Both the position numbers and the translations under genes were made by a program. The notes under the pieces are model-generated. The model did no database searches. It was not told where the DNA came from and worked only from the letters and a program-made list of their open reading frames with translations. A stretch of 64,000 nt of DNA from Hepsetus odoe. Lineage: Eukaryota > Chordata > Actinopteri > Characiformes > Hepsetidae. Every line of letters starts with the position of its first letter. Position 1 is the stretch's first letter. The stretch is from contig CM029378.1 of assembly GCA_017165825.1 (NCBI GenBank), forward strand, positions 20,902,282 through 20,966,281, written 5' to 3'. This document shows positions 62,736 to 64,000 of this stretch, in pieces.

Positions 62736-63180
62736 TGAAAGAGAGACGGACTGGAGGCGCACTAGAGAAAATGTGTCAGTGTAATTGAATGTGCTGTGAA
62801 TTGATTCCTTCAGTAAAAGGAGCGTTTTATATTCTTGTTAATACTTTGTCATCGGAGCTTTTCTATTTTTAATCAGACTCTTTTTAAAGTTTACTTTGAA
62901 TTAAAGGATTGATGGCAGGACATCAGTTATCGTGTCTCCATATCATCGAGAGAAAAATACCACTGCATGAAATACTGCCATGCAGATATGTTAAATACAA
63001 CATACATATAAAAAATATGTATTTATTTACTTATTTATTTATGAACGCACATAAAACCAAACGCGGCATGAAGTCTAAACGTCCTCTACATGCAACAAAT
63101 TTTAACTCGTTGCTTAAATTTGTATTTTAGTGCATCGTTTATAGTCTTTTATATTTTTCTGCGTTAAAAATAAATAAATA
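62736..63180 (+). other. dlx4: Probable dlx4 3' UTR and poly(A) signal
   Basis: AT-rich sequence after the stop codon. The best poly(A) signal candidates are overlapping AATAAA hexamers from 63169 in an AAATAAATAAATAAAC run. The cleavage site is not visible. No second gene begins here. Confidence 0.4.
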
Positions 63181-64000
63181 AACAATTATGCTTTTCCTAA
63201 TACTAGAAATTAAACAGGTAACAGTACCTGTGCATGAAACTTTTCAGAGGACGAGAATCTTTTTATCTTAAAAAAAAAAAAACATTTAATTTGACCAAGA
63301 ATGTCAAAATGTTTGCATTGTGGCAAACCTTTTGAAAATGGGAAACGGCTACGAATTTTGTTTCAACTAGTTTTACAGCTTTTTCATTTTTTTTCTTCGA
63401 AAGATAAGCAAATATTCAGTAAGACTTCAGTATTCATGTTTTTTTGTTTCTTTTTGTATTTTCAGGTAATATTGAAAGTTTTCTCTCCTGATTCTATCAG
63501 CTGAAGCTTGTAAAGCAAAACAGATCTGCTTTTCCAGCAGAAAGTGGCTAAATGTCCAATATCCAGATTTTCTGTTTGAGTTTACCATTTTTTCCAGATG
63601 CTTTAATCCATTAAAGAGTAAGTATCGGACTCGAAGGATATGAATCCGTAAAAAGAGATTTCGGTCCAAAACATGAAAAGTTTATTTTACTCAGTAACGT
63701 TCATTTTTATAATAACGTTCGATGAACAGTCACTAACGTCATTTTGACCCATTTCTCCATTTCGGCAAACAAGCTATAAACTATAGTATGTTCTTGTATT
63801 CACTTTATTTATTTTTTTTTCTTTTGTAATGTGCAAAATTATGCATAAGACTTTTTTTTATATATCTGCATTATTGTTTAAGTCTTGAATCCTTTCTGCA
63901 AACACACGCACGCACGCACGCACGCACACGCTCAGAAATCCAACTCAGATTTGTTGAAAGTGCTGTTTAGGTCGAGCACAGAGCCACTGAGACTGCACTG
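63181..64000. other. dlx4 3' flank
   Basis: AT-rich, no exon recognised. A tail-to-tail dlx3 partner, if present in this genome, lies beyond the window. Confidence 0.5.
63903..63930. repeat. CACG tetranucleotide repeat
   Basis: About six CACG/CGCA units near the window end. Confidence 0.85.

Noticed and set aside
63301..63504. Frame beginning MSKCLHCGKPF, resembling a zinc finger start
   Set aside because: A single CxxC pair with no second pair, then low-complexity hydrophobic sequence in AT-rich flank.

Overview
The window looks like nuclear DNA of a ray-finned fish, most likely a teleost; I cannot name the species. Reasons: low gene density, AT-rich intergenic DNA full of dinucleotide and trinucleotide runs, many Tc1-like transposon relics, hAT-type miniature elements, several tRNA-derived SINE families, and one vertebrate-type homeobox gene with GT-AG introns. 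There are no bacterial operons, CRISPR arrays, or tRNA/rRNA genes that I can support.

Layout. (1) About 1-55.5 kb holds no protein-coding gene I can support. It is a repeat-bearing gene desert upstream of a developmental homeobox gene. It contains five Tc1-like relics (4.3-5.5, 5.5-5.7, 26.35-27.63, 38.0-38.5, 43.9-44.6 kb), a hAT-like miniature element (12.8 kb), more than a dozen SINE copies or pieces, and a 3.6 kb LTR-retrotransposon-like unit (32.3-35.9 kb). (2) 55.6-63.2 kb holds a complete three-exon Dlx4-family homeobox gene on the + strand. It encodes 230 aa, has the classic Dlx intron inside the homeodomain, and a CpG-rich promoter and first exon. (3) Its 3' flank runs to the window end. 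In other vertebrates a Dlx3 gene lies tail-to-tail with Dlx4; none is visible before base 64000.

Two things stand out. The first is the 32.3-35.9 kb LTR unit, which lies in minus orientation. It carries no recognisable gag or pol. Between its repeats are a GC-rich tandem leader, a decayed run of at least seven IQ (calmodulin-binding) motifs resembling ASPM-type spindle proteins, and a coiled-coil-like segment. This suggests a non-autonomous LTR element that picked up host gene sequence. The second is a pair of 88-bp arms in dlx4 intron 2, inverted and about 97% identical by eye. They bracket a block of exactly 1000 bp and could be the ends of an unnamed DNA transposon or a foldback structure. 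SINE copies fall into two subfamilies that share a tRNA-like head but have unrelated tails.

Coordinates, splice sites and alignments were read by eye. Family names rest on motif recognition, not on database searches.
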